Source: Flavobacterium rivuli WB 3.3-2 = DSM 21788
GTDB lineage: Bacteria; Bacteroidota; Bacteroidia; Flavobacteriales; Flavobacteriaceae
Length of the DNA stretch: 64,000 nucleotides
Direction: 5' to 3'
Assembly (NCBI RefSeq): GCF_000378485.1
Contig: NZ_KB899967.1
Location: 558,001-622,000, forward strand
The translations under genes and the position numbers were made by a program. Of this stretch, positions 35,579 through 45,052 are shown piece by piece (within the stretch, counting starts at the first letter, position 1; every line of letters begins with the position of its first letter). The notes under the pieces were generated by a model that was given only the letters and a program-made list of their open reading frames with translations, did no database searches and had not been told where the DNA came from.

Positions 35579-36430
35579 ATGAACGAAATGGCACATACTA
35601 TAAAAAGCTCTGTACTAAATGAATCGTTTAGTATAGAGCTTTTACGTTTTAATACTTTCGTATTGCAACAACCGTATCGGCCTGATTATAACAGTATCCT
35701 TTTTATTACCGACGGCGAGGCTACTGTTTTACTGGACAATGAGAAAATAAGCCTCACAAAAAACAGCCTGTTACTCATTTCAAAAAACCAGGTGTACTGT
35801 TTTACAGAAAATACAGCTGTAGGGTATTTTCTACAGTTTGGGAACTGCTTTTGGGATAAAACCCCAATAAGTGCCAGTAATTGCAAAGCCGTTTTGTTTG
35901 ATAGCGGTTCTGCAGGCAGGCTCCTTAAACCTAACGATAATGATTTGCCGGAACTAAATTTGCTTTTCGCCACAATTTTAAACGACTTCCAAGGTCCGCA
36001 TTACTCCAACAAGCAGGATGCATTAGCGGCCTACCTAAAAATTTTGATAATTAAAATTGCCAATATACATGCGCTGCTCACTAAAGAAGCTACGCTGTAT
36101 GATACAAAATTGGTTCAGAATTTCAGGTTGTTGATAGAAAAGGACAGCAGTACCTCTCACAATGTATCTGACTATGCACAGAAACTGGGAATATCTCCCC
36201 GAAAGCTACAGGAGGTTTGCAAAGTACAGGGTACAGGTGCTAAAGAAATTATTAATGCACATTTAATTGCCGAGGCAAAAAGGGCGTTACACTTTTCGTC
36301 GCAACCAGTCAAAGAGATAGCAGCCGGACTTGGTTTTGCCAGCCCTTACCAGTTTAGCGCATTTTTTAAAAAGCATACTTATAACTCCCCTGTTGCTTAC
36401 AGGCACCAATTGGTTGAAACTGATATCTGA
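35579..36430 (+). CDS. AraC-family transcriptional regulator
   Basis: A 283-residue regulator: an N-terminal cupin-like sensor domain (about residues 15-150) and a C-terminal pair of helix-turn-helix motifs (about 185-280), with HNVSDYAQKLGISPRKLQEV and VKEIAAGLGFASPYQFSAFF. Starts at 35579 (MNEMAHTI) or 35588 are possible; TTG at 35570 is less likely. It lies 37 bp after gpmI and 68 bp before an HD-domain gene on the same strand, which may be its target; this is inference from position only. Confidence 0.88.
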   Translation: MNEMAHTIKSSVLNESFSIELLRFNTFVLQQPYRPDYNSILFITDGEATVLLDNEKISLTKNSLLLISKNQVYCFTENTAVGYFLQFGNCFWDKTPISASNCKAVLFDSGSAGRLLKPNDNDLPELNLLFATILNDFQGPHYSNKQDALAAYLKILIIKIANIHALLTKEATLYDTKLVQNFRLLIEKDSSTSHNVSDYAQKLGISPRKLQEVCKVQGTGAKEIINAHLIAEAKRALHFSSQPVKEIAAGLGFASPYQFSAFFKKHTYNSPVAYRHQLVETDI

Positions 36431-36469
36431 TTCGGAGTTTTTAGCATTTTCAGGCAACCGCCCCTAACC

Positions 36470-36477
36470 TACTTTTG
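36470..36477 (+). promoter_or_regulatory. -7 box TACTTTTG
   Basis: Consensus TAnnTTTG box 21 bp before the HD-domain gene, arguing that the gene has its own promoter. No good -33 is visible. Confidence 0.45.
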
Positions 36478-36498
36478 ACATATCAAAATTAAAAAAGA

Positions 36499-37149
36499 AT
36501 GTCAGTACTCAACCCAAAATCTGTTGCAGGTATCCTGATACCCGACAGCAAAATTGCAACCCAGGCCACCGAACTTTTGCGTGAGCATGGTAACGACTTT
36601 TTATACAACCATTCGCTTCGCGTATTTTTGTTTGCGTCTTTAAACGGTAAGCGCACCAATGCCGATTACGACCCGGAGCTATTATATGTAAGTGCAGCTT
36701 TTCATGACCTTGGCCTTGTGCCGCATTACAGCAGTGCCGATAAACGCTTTGAAGTAGATGGTGCCAATGCGGCCCGTAACTTTCTTAAAAGCCATGGCCT
36801 GCCTAAAGAATCACTACAACTGGTTTGGGATACCATTGCCCTGCATACCACCATAGGCATTGCCGAATATAAAGAACCCCAAGTTGCCCTTATGTATTCG
36901 GGCGTTGGGCTCGATGTTATGGGTGAAGGCTACGAGCACCTTTCGGCAGAAAACCGCGAAGAAATTATTGGACAGTTTCCGCGAACGGATTTTAAAAAGA
37001 AAATTATCCCTGCCTTTTTTGATGGTTTTAAGCACAAGACCGACACTACCTTTGGCAATATAAAAGCCGATGTATGCACTTTTATGATTCCAGGCTTTAA
37101 AAGCAAAAACTTTTGCGACTGCATTTTGCATTCGGCATGGAGTGAATAA
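36499..37149 (+). CDS. HD-domain protein (cyanamide hydratase-like phosphohydrolase)
   Basis: A 216-residue soluble metal-dependent hydrolase. It has the HD motif in SAAFHDLGLVPHY (about residues 69-81), an upstream NHSLRVFLFA His, and a later HTTIGIAE His. The spacing resembles HD proteins annotated as cyanamide hydratase-like; the true substrate is unknown. An intrinsic-looking hairpin follows. Confidence 0.8.
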   Translation: MSVLNPKSVAGILIPDSKIATQATELLREHGNDFLYNHSLRVFLFASLNGKRTNADYDPELLYVSAAFHDLGLVPHYSSADKRFEVDGANAARNFLKSHGLPKESLQLVWDTIALHTTIGIAEYKEPQVALMYSGVGLDVMGEGYEHLSAENREEIIGQFPRTDFKKKIIPAFFDGFKHKTDTTFGNIKADVCTFMIPGFKSKNFCDCILHSAWSE

Positions 37150-37166
37150 CTCTATTCATTAAATAT

Positions 37167-37198
37167 AAAACCCGTTAATTTTAGAATTAGCGGGTTTT
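37167..37198 (+). terminator. Hairpin terminator
   Basis: AAAACCCG and CGGGTTTT flank an AT-rich partly paired loop, 17 bp after the HD gene. Confidence 0.7.
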
Positions 37199-37294
37199 GC
37201 TGTTTTCAACACTTTGTGGGTTTTTACAAACAGGGATTAATTTACACATTATAAACACCTTATTTAGCGATACAAATAAATGAGTAGAATGTTG

Positions 37295-37302
37295 TACTTT
37301 TG
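37295..37302 (+). promoter_or_regulatory. -7 box TACTTTTG
   Basis: Consensus box 14 bp before map; a leader of only a few bases is implied. Confidence 0.5.
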
Positions 37303-37316
37303 TACGCTGAAAATTT

Positions 37317-38141
37317 ATGCAAATGATTATTCCTAAAACGAGAGAAGAGATAGAGCTAATGCGCGAAAGTGCACTTATAGTAAGCAAAACCCTTGGCATG
37401 ATAGCCGGCATAATAAAACCGGGCATTACAACCCTGGAGCTTGACCGCCTGGCAGAAGAGTTTATTATGGACCATGGTGCGGTTCCCGGCTTTAAAGGCC
37501 TTTACGGATGCCCGTCTACATTGCTTACCAGCGTAAATGACCAGGTGGTACACGGCCTGCCTACTAACCGCCCCATTGAAGATGGCGATATAGTATCTGT
37601 AGATTGTGGTGCTCTTAAAAATAAATATTATGGCGACCATGCTTATACTTTTGAGATAGGCAACGTTGCCGAGGACACTAAAAAACTGCTTCAGGTTACT
37701 AAAGAATCTCTTTATATAGGTATCCGCGAGTTTAAAGTGGGTAACCGTGTAGAGGATGTGGGTAGCGCAATTCAGCGTTATACCGAGGCTAAAGGCTATG
37801 GTGTAGTGCGCGAACTTGTGGGCCACGGCCTTGGTAAAAAAATGCACGAAGGCCCGGAAATGCCTAACTATGGTAAACGTGGCCGCGGTAAACTTTTTGT
37901 AGAAGGCCTTGTTGTAGCTATTGAGCCTATGATAAACATGGGTACTAAAAACATTCGCCAGCTTAAAGACGGGTGGACTATTGTAACCCGCGATGGTAAA
38001 CCAAGTGCCCACTTTGAGCATGATGTTGCCCTTATTGATGGTAAGCCTGAGTTGTTGAGCACCTTTGCTTATGTGTATAAGGCTCTTGGTATTGTGAGTG
38101 ATGAAGAGAATGAATTTAGGAGGGAGCCATTAGCAATCTAA
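37317..38141 (+). CDS. map: Methionine aminopeptidase, type I
   Basis: Removes the N-terminal Met from nascent proteins. The 274-residue protein has the pita-bread fold signatures: STLLTSVNDQVVHGLP (His), VSVDCGALKNKYYGDHAYTF (Asp metal ligands), ELVGHGLGKKMHE, and AIEPMINMG and FEHDVALIDG for the last ligands. A start at 37323 (MIIPKTREE) is equally likely and matches family members better. Length is normal. Confidence 0.96.
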   Translation: MQMIIPKTREEIELMRESALIVSKTLGMIAGIIKPGITTLELDRLAEEFIMDHGAVPGFKGLYGCPSTLLTSVNDQVVHGLPTNRPIEDGDIVSVDCGALKNKYYGDHAYTFEIGNVAEDTKKLLQVTKESLYIGIREFKVGNRVEDVGSAIQRYTEAKGYGVVRELVGHGLGKKMHEGPEMPNYGKRGRGKLFVEGLVVAIEPMINMGTKNIRQLKDGWTIVTRDGKPSAHFEHDVALIDGKPELLSTFAYVYKALGIVSDEENEFRREPLAI

Positions 38142-38230
38142 AAACGTAGCTTTGTAAAGAAGTTATGACACAGAAGTTTCAAGCTGTCGGGTTTATAACA
38201 TAAATATAATTACACAAAGATTTTAGGCTA

Positions 38231-38272
38231 TACCGCAAAGATGCGCAAAGGGAACAAGAAGATTCGCAAAGT
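38231..38272. repeat. Left arm of 42-bp inverted repeat around the GxxExxY gene
   Basis: It starts TACCGCAAAGATGCGCAAAG and continues for 42 bp; 38 positions match the reverse complement of 38745-38786, the first 23 exactly. It is built from GCAAAG units. Confidence 0.85.
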
Positions 38273-38329
38273 TTGTAAGCTATAATCTTCGATTAAAGAA
38301 AACAAAGCTATACCCTCAATAAACTATAG

Positions 38330-38734
38330 ATGGATGCAAATCAGCTTTCTCACAAAATAATAGGCTTAGCTATTGAAGTTCACAGACATCTGGGCCCCGG
38401 TCTATTAGAATCTGCGTACAGCGAATGTTTGGCTTATGAAATAAGTAATAGCGGCTTATATGTTGAAAGAGAAAAATTACTGCCTATAAGCTATAAAGGA
38501 ATCTTTATTCATCATGGATATAGGCTTGATTTACTTGTTGAAAACAAACTGGTACTGGAATTAAAAACAACTGATGAACTTACCGATGTTCATCATTCAC
38601 AACTTATTACCTATCTAAAATTAGGAAATTATCCTCTTGGACTTTTAATAAATTTTAATACGCGAATATTGAAAGATGGCCTTAAGAGGGTAATCAACAG
38701 TGGCTTTGTAAACTCCCATCCTACGGATGGTTAA
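38330..38734 (+). CDS. GxxExxY family protein (PD-(D/E)XK-like)
   Basis: A 134-residue protein of the GxxExxY family, named for the motif seen as GLLESAY (residues about 24-30). It also has HRHLGPG upstream, and a nuclease-like RLDLLVENKLVLELK stretch giving Asp and ExK-type residues (D about 66, E-x-K about 78-80), as in PD-(D/E)XK enzymes. The cellular role is unknown. The gene lies between 42-bp inverted repeats with GC- and repeat-rich flanks, unlike neighbouring genes, and may be a mobile or recently acquired cassette. Confidence 0.85.
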   Translation: MDANQLSHKIIGLAIEVHRHLGPGLLESAYSECLAYEISNSGLYVEREKLLPISYKGIFIHHGYRLDLLVENKLVLELKTTDELTDVHHSQLITYLKLGNYPLGLLINFNTRILKDGLKRVINSGFVNSHPTDG

Positions 38735-38744
38735 CTTTTATAGA

Positions 38745-38786
38745 ACTTTGCGCATCTTTGTGCTCCCTTTGCGCATCTTTGCGGTA
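38745..38786. repeat. Right arm of 42-bp inverted repeat around the GxxExxY gene
   Basis: Inverted copy of 38231-38272 (38 of 42 identical), ending 21 bp before the methyltransferase gene. Confidence 0.85.
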
Positions 38787-38807
38787 CAACTTACTTTTAA
38801 AAAATAA

Positions 38808-39575
38808 ATGAAAAAGTTATTCAAATTTATTTTAAACACCATACCCCGCCCATTACTAATACGTCTTAGTTATGTAGCCCGCCCGGTACTTGCGTTTACG
38901 TTGAAAGGCAGTACCTATACAGATCCTATAGACGGGCGCAGCTTTAAGAACTTTTTGCCGTATGGCTACGGGCACCAGCGCAATAATGTACTGGCTCCGG
39001 GAACACTATCGTTAGAACGTCACCGCCTGCTATGGCTGTACCTGAAAAATGAAACCGACTTCTTTTCGGCTCCAAAAAACGTATTGCACTTTGCACCGGA
39101 ACAGGCTTTTTACAAAATGTTTCGTAACCAGAAGAACTTAGACTATACTACTACCGACCTTTATTCGCCCCTTGCCGATGTTAAGGCAGATATTTGCAAC
39201 CTGCCCTTTAAGGATAGTGAATATGACCTGATATTGTGTAATCACGTGTTAGAGCATATACCGGATGATACCAAAGCCATGCAGGAGCTGTACCGTGTGC
39301 TTAAACCCGGCGGCATGGCCATATTGCAAATACCGCAAGACCTTAACCGTGCTACAACTTTTGAAGATGATACTATTGTAGACCAAAAAGAACGTGCCCG
39401 TATTTTTGGGCAATATGACCATGTGCGTGTTTATGGCCGTGATTACTTTGATAAGTTGCGCAGCATAGGCTTCAGGGTTGTGGAAGAAGATTACACTAAA
39501 AAAATCCCTGCTGAAGATGTAGAGCGTTTTTGCCTTGCTAAAGGCGAGATCATCCCGGTTTGTTTTAAGGATTAA
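38808..39575 (+). CDS. Class I SAM-dependent methyltransferase
   Basis: A 255-residue protein with a Rossmann-type methyltransferase domain in its C-terminal half: FAPEQAFYKM, a DLYSPLADVKADI acidic strand, LILCNHVLEHIPDD (motif IV) and VLKPGGMAILQIP (motif VI). The N-terminal ~80 residues include a membrane-like stretch (FILNTIPRPLLIRLSY). Related Bacteroidota proteins are unnamed methyltransferases; the substrate is unknown. Confidence 0.85.
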   Translation: MKKLFKFILNTIPRPLLIRLSYVARPVLAFTLKGSTYTDPIDGRSFKNFLPYGYGHQRNNVLAPGTLSLERHRLLWLYLKNETDFFSAPKNVLHFAPEQAFYKMFRNQKNLDYTTTDLYSPLADVKADICNLPFKDSEYDLILCNHVLEHIPDDTKAMQELYRVLKPGGMAILQIPQDLNRATTFEDDTIVDQKERARIFGQYDHVRVYGRDYFDKLRSIGFRVVEEDYTKKIPAEDVERFCLAKGEIIPVCFKD

Positions 39576-39620
39576 GTTTTATATTTATACGTTAAAGGTA
39601 TATACCATTTGTAAAATCAC

Positions 39621-39654
39621 AAAACCCCTGATGAATGGCTCACCAGGGGTTTTT
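39621..39654. terminator. Bidirectional terminator
   Basis: AAAACCCCTG and CAGGGGTTTT flank a 13-nt loop between convergent genes. Confidence 0.85.
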
Positions 39655-39676
39655 CAATTTAAATAAAAAATCAGAA

Positions 39677-42490
39677 TTACTTATTAGTTTCCGGCATTAG
39701 CATACCAATAACTTTATCTTTAGTAAGGTATTTTTTTGCAACATCCTGAATTTCTTTCGCCGTAAGGGCTTTTACCCTTTCTTCTCTTTTAAGGATGCTT
39801 TCAGGATCTGTAGCATTAGTATAAGAGCTTGTAAAGTTGTCCAGCCAGAAACTATTTTCTTTCAGGTTCTTTTTATACTCCATATACTCAGCTTCTTTAA
39901 ACTTATTAAGGTCTTTAGCGTCCGGGCCTTTATCTATAAGTTTTTGTACTTCCCTTAAAGCCGATGCTGTAAGTTTTTCGGCATTTTCCGGCCCGCAAGG
40001 AAAACCAATGTTAAACCTGTAAGAACCGTAAGGTATTTTACCAACGCTACCATAAGCGTTAATACCGTACACACCACTTTCTTTTTCCCTAAGCTCTTCG
40101 GTAAGTTTAATGGTAAGTATTTCGCCCAGTGCCTCCATAGCAAGGTTCTCTTTAGGAGAATACTCTGTATCGCCATAGTATGTAATGGTTACTGTACTTT
40201 TAGGGTCTTCGCCTTTGTTTACCACTTTTTTATGCTCGCCTTTTATCATGCGGTACCCAAGATCTTTGGCTTTTTCTTTCTCTGCAGCTGTAGCAGGTAA
40301 CGAAGCAATGTATTTTTTAGAATACTCTTCTATAGCTTTATCGTCTATGTTGCCCACAAAGTAAAATTCAAAATCGGCAGCATTGGCAAAACGCTCTTTA
40401 TATTTGCTATAAGCAAGGTTATAATCCGTTTCTGCCCATGTTTTCTCTGTCGGGATAAAACCATTAAAACGTGGGTTATCGCCATACAGGTACGTATAAA
40501 ATTGCTGTTGGAAATAAAAGCTTGGCTCAGATGCCATGTTTTTATAAAAAGCAGACTGTTTTTGCTTGTAACTGTCAAACGCTTCCTTATCAAGGTTAAG
40601 GTCGGTAAAATAAGCATACGTCATCTGGAACATGTACTCAAGGTCTTTAGGGGTGGCACTACCGCTTAAACCCTCATTAACACCATAAATAAACGGACTA
40701 ACCGTTGCTATCTTGCCCGTCATGAATTTAGAAATATCATTAAGCTTAAGCCCGGAGAAACCAGCTTCGGCAAGGGCGCCGTTTGCAAACTGTGTCTTTT
40801 TATAGTCTTCGTTGCTGTACAGGTTAGTACCACCAAGGCTTATGGCCTCCATTACCACCTCGTCGTTTTTAAAGTCGGTCTTTTTGTAGGTAACTTTAGC
40901 ACCGTTGCTAAGGGTTAGTGTAGTAGTACCCAGCTTAGCATTAGTTTCTTTTTTTGTTACAGTACCCGGCTTTATCTCGTTTCTTAAAAGGCTTTTTGCT
41001 ACAGCAACATCCTCATAAGCAGTAAGATTTTCACCTTTGGCATTTATAACATCCAATACTTCTTTTTCGGTAGGTTTTTTTAATCCGTCTTTTTCAGGAC
41101 CTGTAAATACCACTACTCTGTTATCGTCTTTAATATACTCATTTACAAAACCGTTTACATCTTTTAACTGTACGGCAGGCAATGCTTTTTTAATTTCGGC
41201 AAAGCTCCACTCTATACCCGGTGTAGGCTCGTGCGTAAGGAAATGCGACTGATATTCTGATACAAAATTTTCAGATTCCGTTTTATCCCTGTCGTTATAA
41301 CGGCTTTCAATCTGGGCAAGCCACTCTGTTTTAGCCCTGTCCAGCTCGCCTTGTGTAAACCCGAATTTTTTGACCCTGTTGTTCTCTTCAACTAAAACCT
41401 TTAAGGCATTAAGTTGTTTGTCCTCTTCTACCATTGCAAAACTCTGGTAGCCCTCTTTAGTGCGTGCCCATGTTTCGCCATGATAGCTAAAGCCATAGGT
41501 AAACGGCGGGTTAGGCTTATTGGTAAGTTCCTGCAACCTGTTGTTTATCATGGTAGCAAACAACCCCTTTTTAATATAATCATTAAAATCGTTCATGGTA
41601 ACCACCGGTTTAGGCATACCATAATCTTTATAAATAAGCTGCACCTGTGCATAAGGCGACTCCTTATCGCTCTCTATACTTACAAAAGTTTCTTTGTGGT
41701 TAGGCACATCATAAACAATGCGCTCGCGCTCGTTTTTTGGGTTTTGGTAAGACGAGAAATGATCTTTGATCTTTTTCTCCATAGCATCTACGTTAATATC
41801 GCCTACCACAATAACCGCCATAAGGTCTGGCCTGTACCAGTCTTTATAAAAGCTTATTATCTTGTCATAGCTAAATTTTTCGAGGATTTCTTTTTTACCT
41901 ATCGGTAAACGCTCTGCATAGTGCGATTTGTAAAGCATTTTAGGCAGGTAGCGTTTCATCATGCGGTCATCGGCACCAAGGCCAAGGCGGTATTCTTCAA
42001 GCACTACTCCACGCTCTTTATCAATCTCTTCGGGCGTAAGCACCGCGTTAAAAGCCCAGTCTTCTATAACCTGGAAACCTTTTTCTAATTTTTCGGGATT
42101 GTCAGACGGGATTGGGAGGAAATAAACGGTTTCATCAAAATTTGTGTAGGCATTAAGGTGCTGCCCAAATTTAACACCGATACTCTGAAGGTAATCTACC
42201 AGTTTGTTTTTAGGAAAACGTTTGGTGCCATTAAAGTTCATGTGCTCCATAAAGTGGGCAAGCCCTAACTGGTCGTCGTTTTCCATCAGCGACCCTGCAT
42301 TTACAACAAGCCTAAGGTCTACTTTGTTTTCGGGCTTGGCATTTTTCCTTATGTAGTACGTAAGGCCGTTTTTAAGTTTTCCCGTTCGCACGTTAGCGTC
42401 AAACGGAATGGGGTCGGCACCCTTGAGGTCCTGGGCTACGCTAATTACAGGCGTAGCCACAAGGAACATCCATAATGTAAGATGTTTCAT
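39677..42490 (-). CDS. Large M16 zinc metallopeptidase (PqqL/pitrilysin-like)
   Basis: A 937-residue exported protease. I chose ATG 42490, which starts a signal peptide (MKHLTLWMFLVATPVISVAQ); a start at 42583 adds 31 residues before it. The zinc motif H79-F-M-E-H83 is intact, and the late VVLEEYRLG stretch supplies the last Glu ligand. Four M16 modules fit the length. Pitrilysin-type enzymes degrade peptides inside the periplasm. It is a single gene with no partner. Confidence 0.92.
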   Translation of the reverse strand: MKHLTLWMFLVATPVISVAQDLKGADPIPFDANVRTGKLKNGLTYYIRKNAKPENKVDLRLVVNAGSLMENDDQLGLAHFMEHMNFNGTKRFPKNKLVDYLQSIGVKFGQHLNAYTNFDETVYFLPIPSDNPEKLEKGFQVIEDWAFNAVLTPEEIDKERGVVLEEYRLGLGADDRMMKRYLPKMLYKSHYAERLPIGKKEILEKFSYDKIISFYKDWYRPDLMAVIVVGDINVDAMEKKIKDHFSSYQNPKNERERIVYDVPNHKETFVSIESDKESPYAQVQLIYKDYGMPKPVVTMNDFNDYIKKGLFATMINNRLQELTNKPNPPFTYGFSYHGETWARTKEGYQSFAMVEEDKQLNALKVLVEENNRVKKFGFTQGELDRAKTEWLAQIESRYNDRDKTESENFVSEYQSHFLTHEPTPGIEWSFAEIKKALPAVQLKDVNGFVNEYIKDDNRVVVFTGPEKDGLKKPTEKEVLDVINAKGENLTAYEDVAVAKSLLRNEIKPGTVTKKETNAKLGTTTLTLSNGAKVTYKKTDFKNDEVVMEAISLGGTNLYSNEDYKKTQFANGALAEAGFSGLKLNDISKFMTGKIATVSPFIYGVNEGLSGSATPKDLEYMFQMTYAYFTDLNLDKEAFDSYKQKQSAFYKNMASEPSFYFQQQFYTYLYGDNPRFNGFIPTEKTWAETDYNLAYSKYKERFANAADFEFYFVGNIDDKAIEEYSKKYIASLPATAAEKEKAKDLGYRMIKGEHKKVVNKGEDPKSTVTITYYGDTEYSPKENLAMEALGEILTIKLTEELREKESGVYGINAYGSVGKIPYGSYRFNIGFPCGPENAEKLTASALREVQKLIDKGPDAKDLNKFKEAEYMEYKKNLKENSFWLDNFTSSYTNATDPESILKREERVKALTAKEIQDVAKKYLTKDKVIGMLMPETNK

Positions 42491-42652
42491 ATTTAATGAT
42501 TGGTTAAAATTGGTTATGCTAATATAACTATAAATATAGTTGTTTAGTATATTCTTAACACGAAAAAACACATAATTACTCATTTACAATCAAGATACAG
42601 GTTATAATATATTTAGTATCTTTACGTTCACGAATAAAACATATCTTATAAA

Positions 42653-43915
42653 ATGATACAGTTGCGTACCATTGCCCTTGCCCTGTTACTATTTTTACCC
42701 TTTACATTTAATGCGCAGCAGCTGCAGGAAATACCACCGCCATATAATATAAAAACAGTTTCTTTTATACAAAGCGGCGAAAATGTATATCCTTATTTCA
42801 GGCTTGGAGATAATTTTCAATTGGCTTTTGATGACCTTTTTGGCAATGAGGCTAACTATTATTACACACTGCAACATTGCAACTACGACTGGTCTCCCAG
42901 TTCTCAGCTTACAGTAAACGACTTTTTAGATGGTTTTGACAGCCAAAGGATACAAACCTATGAAAACTCTTTTAACACGCTGCAAATATATTCCCGTTAC
43001 CAACTTTCATTTCCTAATAAGTTTACACGCATAAAACTATCCGGCAACTACATGCTTAATATTCTTAACGAAGAGCGTGAAGTTGTTTTTTCGAGAAGGT
43101 TTATAGTATATGAAGACCAGCTAAGTGTACCGGTACAGGTAAAAAGGGCACGCGATATGGATGCTATACAGCAAAAGCACAATCTTGACTTTGCCATTAA
43201 ATCTACAAGCCTTAACTTTCAAAACCCGCTACAAAATGTAAAGGTTGCACTCTTCCAGAACGGCCGTTTTGATAATGCCATATATAATGTAAAACCACAG
43301 TACACCATAGGTAACGACCTTATATATAAATACAATAAGGAAACTCAGTTTTGGGCAGGTAATGAATACTTATATTTTGACAATAAAGATATAAGGAACG
43401 CCGTAAACAATATTTTGCGCATTACAGCAAAAGATATTTATGAGACTATATTATATACCAGCGATGCCCGTGCCAGTAAAGGCTATACTTATTTTCCTGA
43501 TAAAAACGGTAACTTCATGACCCGCAACATCAACCTGAGCGTTTCTAACCAAAATCTCGAATCTGATTACACATGGGTTTTCTTTAAGCTGAGTGCGCCG
43601 GAGTTTTATGAGAAAAAAGATATTTATGTGGGCGGTATGTTTAATAATTATGCCAAGACCGATGAATACCGTTTAGAATATGATGAAAAAACGGCTACCT
43701 TTAATAAAGCCATTATGATAAAGCAGGGCTTTAATAACTTTATGTACATTACCGCCGATAAAGGAGGTAAAGTAGATGGAGAGCACGCTGTAGATGGCAA
43801 CTACTATCAAACCGAGGACGACTATAATATCTTTGTATACTACAGGCAAAACGGAGAACGTTATGACAAAGTTATAGGCCGTGGCAATGCCAACTCCCAG
43901 GACATTATTAATTAA
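42653..43915 (+). CDS. Exported DUF5103 protein
   Basis: A 420-residue secreted protein with signal MIQLRTIALALLLFLPFTFNAQ. The DUF5103 family is Bacteroidota-specific and of unknown function; members begin with a short PPYNIKTVSFIQSGENVYPYF stretch, seen here at residues about 30-50, and carry an Ig-like/beta-rich body. It diverges from the large M16 protease over a 162-bp gap. Confidence 0.85.
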   Translation: MIQLRTIALALLLFLPFTFNAQQLQEIPPPYNIKTVSFIQSGENVYPYFRLGDNFQLAFDDLFGNEANYYYTLQHCNYDWSPSSQLTVNDFLDGFDSQRIQTYENSFNTLQIYSRYQLSFPNKFTRIKLSGNYMLNILNEEREVVFSRRFIVYEDQLSVPVQVKRARDMDAIQQKHNLDFAIKSTSLNFQNPLQNVKVALFQNGRFDNAIYNVKPQYTIGNDLIYKYNKETQFWAGNEYLYFDNKDIRNAVNNILRITAKDIYETILYTSDARASKGYTYFPDKNGNFMTRNINLSVSNQNLESDYTWVFFKLSAPEFYEKKDIYVGGMFNNYAKTDEYRLEYDEKTATFNKAIMIKQGFNNFMYITADKGGKVDGEHAVDGNYYQTEDDYNIFVYYRQNGERYDKVIGRGNANSQDIIN

Positions 43916-43965
43916 TTACCAAAGAGTTAAATTTTATTTTGGTTTAATTTAATATTATGATGTTG

Positions 43966-43994
43966 TTGTAACACACAATAATTTTGTACTTTTG
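43966..43994 (+). promoter_or_regulatory. Promoter of apaG: TTG, 18 bp, TACTTTTG
   Basis: TTG at 43966-43968 and TACTTTTG at 43987-43994 fit the -33/-7 consensus, 25 bp before the gene. Confidence 0.6.
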
Positions 43995-44019
43995 AACCGT
44001 TAACTAATGACGCTATTAT

Positions 44020-44406
44020 ATGGTATCTCAAATAACAAGAGGCATAAAAATATCTGTATCAACCAGTTTTGAAGGCACTTACTTTAAAAACTACAGGATA
44101 CAATTTGCCTTTACCTACGAGATTACCATAGAGAACCAAAGTAAAGATTCTGTACAGCTTAACACCCGCCACTGGGAAATTTACGACTCCCTTAACGACA
44201 TAGAAATTGTTGATGGTGAAGGCGTTATAGGCAAAAAACCGGTGCTTAAGCCCGGGGAAAAGCACACATATAGTTCAGGCTGTTTATTATCTTCTCCGTT
44301 TGGCGCCATGAGGGGTCATTACAACATGGTTAACTTTACCACCACCCGTACTTTTAAGGTTGTTGTACCTACATTTAGGCTTAGTGCTCCCTTTGCCCTA
44401 AATTAA
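44020..44406 (+). CDS. apaG: Co2+/Mg2+ efflux protein ApaG
   Basis: A 128-residue protein of the ApaG family (single fibronectin-like domain). It has the conserved YEITIENQSKDSVQLNTRHW segment, GEGVIGKKPVLKPGE, and the SGCLLSSPFGAMRGHY stretch. The name comes from E. coli metal sensitivity; the molecular function is not settled. Size is normal. Confidence 0.93.
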   Translation: MVSQITRGIKISVSTSFEGTYFKNYRIQFAFTYEITIENQSKDSVQLNTRHWEIYDSLNDIEIVDGEGVIGKKPVLKPGEKHTYSSGCLLSSPFGAMRGHYNMVNFTTTRTFKVVVPTFRLSAPFALN

Positions 44407-44463
44407 TTTCAATTCCGCATTACTGCTGATTTGTAATTGTATTATAAGGTTAAATATCAAAAC

Positions 44464-45006
44464 CTATAAATCGTTATTGCTTTTTTCAACCGGCACAGGT
44501 TCCGGCGTGGCTGTTATATTGTGTTTAACGCCTTCAATTTTATTTTTCGTAAGCTGTACAATAGCAAGGCTTACTGTAACAGATAACAGTAAGGTAGCAA
44601 TCACAAAAGCAACAATCATGATAATTATAGCATAAGGTACGGCGGCAAAAAATACTTCGCGGGTATTAAACACCACATCGCTTATCATGCCAATAAAATA
44701 AACCGATGCCATAATAATAAGCAACCGCACATTTACCATAAATGTAAAGTAAAAACTTGTTTTTAAAACATCGCGTTTTGCGAGCGATTTGGCAATTATC
44801 TTACCGCTATACCACAGTGCTATACTTAGTGTAACACCTATAACCACCCATGTTACGGGGCTCCAGAATATCCTAAGGCTGGATATGCGCAGCAAAAAAG
44901 CAAAGGCATAAAAATGCGACAACGATAACGCCATTAAAAAAAACACTAATGCAGTAGGCAGGCCTATAAGCAGCGCATATTTTGAACCTGTTTTTTGTGT
45001 ATCCAT
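44464..45006 (-). CDS. Small membrane protein of unknown function
   Basis: A 180-residue protein with four hydrophobic segments (about residues 10-32, 46-66, 86-108 and 118-148) and a short polar C-terminus. I do not recognise the family. It is convergent with apaG and has the inverted repeat patch 45053-45180 upstream of its start. Confidence 0.6.
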   Translation of the reverse strand: MDTQKTGSKYALLIGLPTALVFFLMALSLSHFYAFAFLLRISSLRIFWSPVTWVVIGVTLSIALWYSGKIIAKSLAKRDVLKTSFYFTFMVNVRLLIIMASVYFIGMISDVVFNTREVFFAAVPYAIIIMIVAFVIATLLLSVTVSLAIVQLTKNKIEGVKHNITATPEPVPVEKSNNDL

Positions 45007-45052
45007 CTAACAAACATACAAAAAAGTTTGTGAAGATATCATTTCAGGTAAT

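Noticed and set aside
38231..38786. CRISPR-like array suggested by the spaced GCAAAG units.
   Set aside because: Units are short, irregular and face each other in inverted orientation; no uniform repeats and spacers or cas genes are present.
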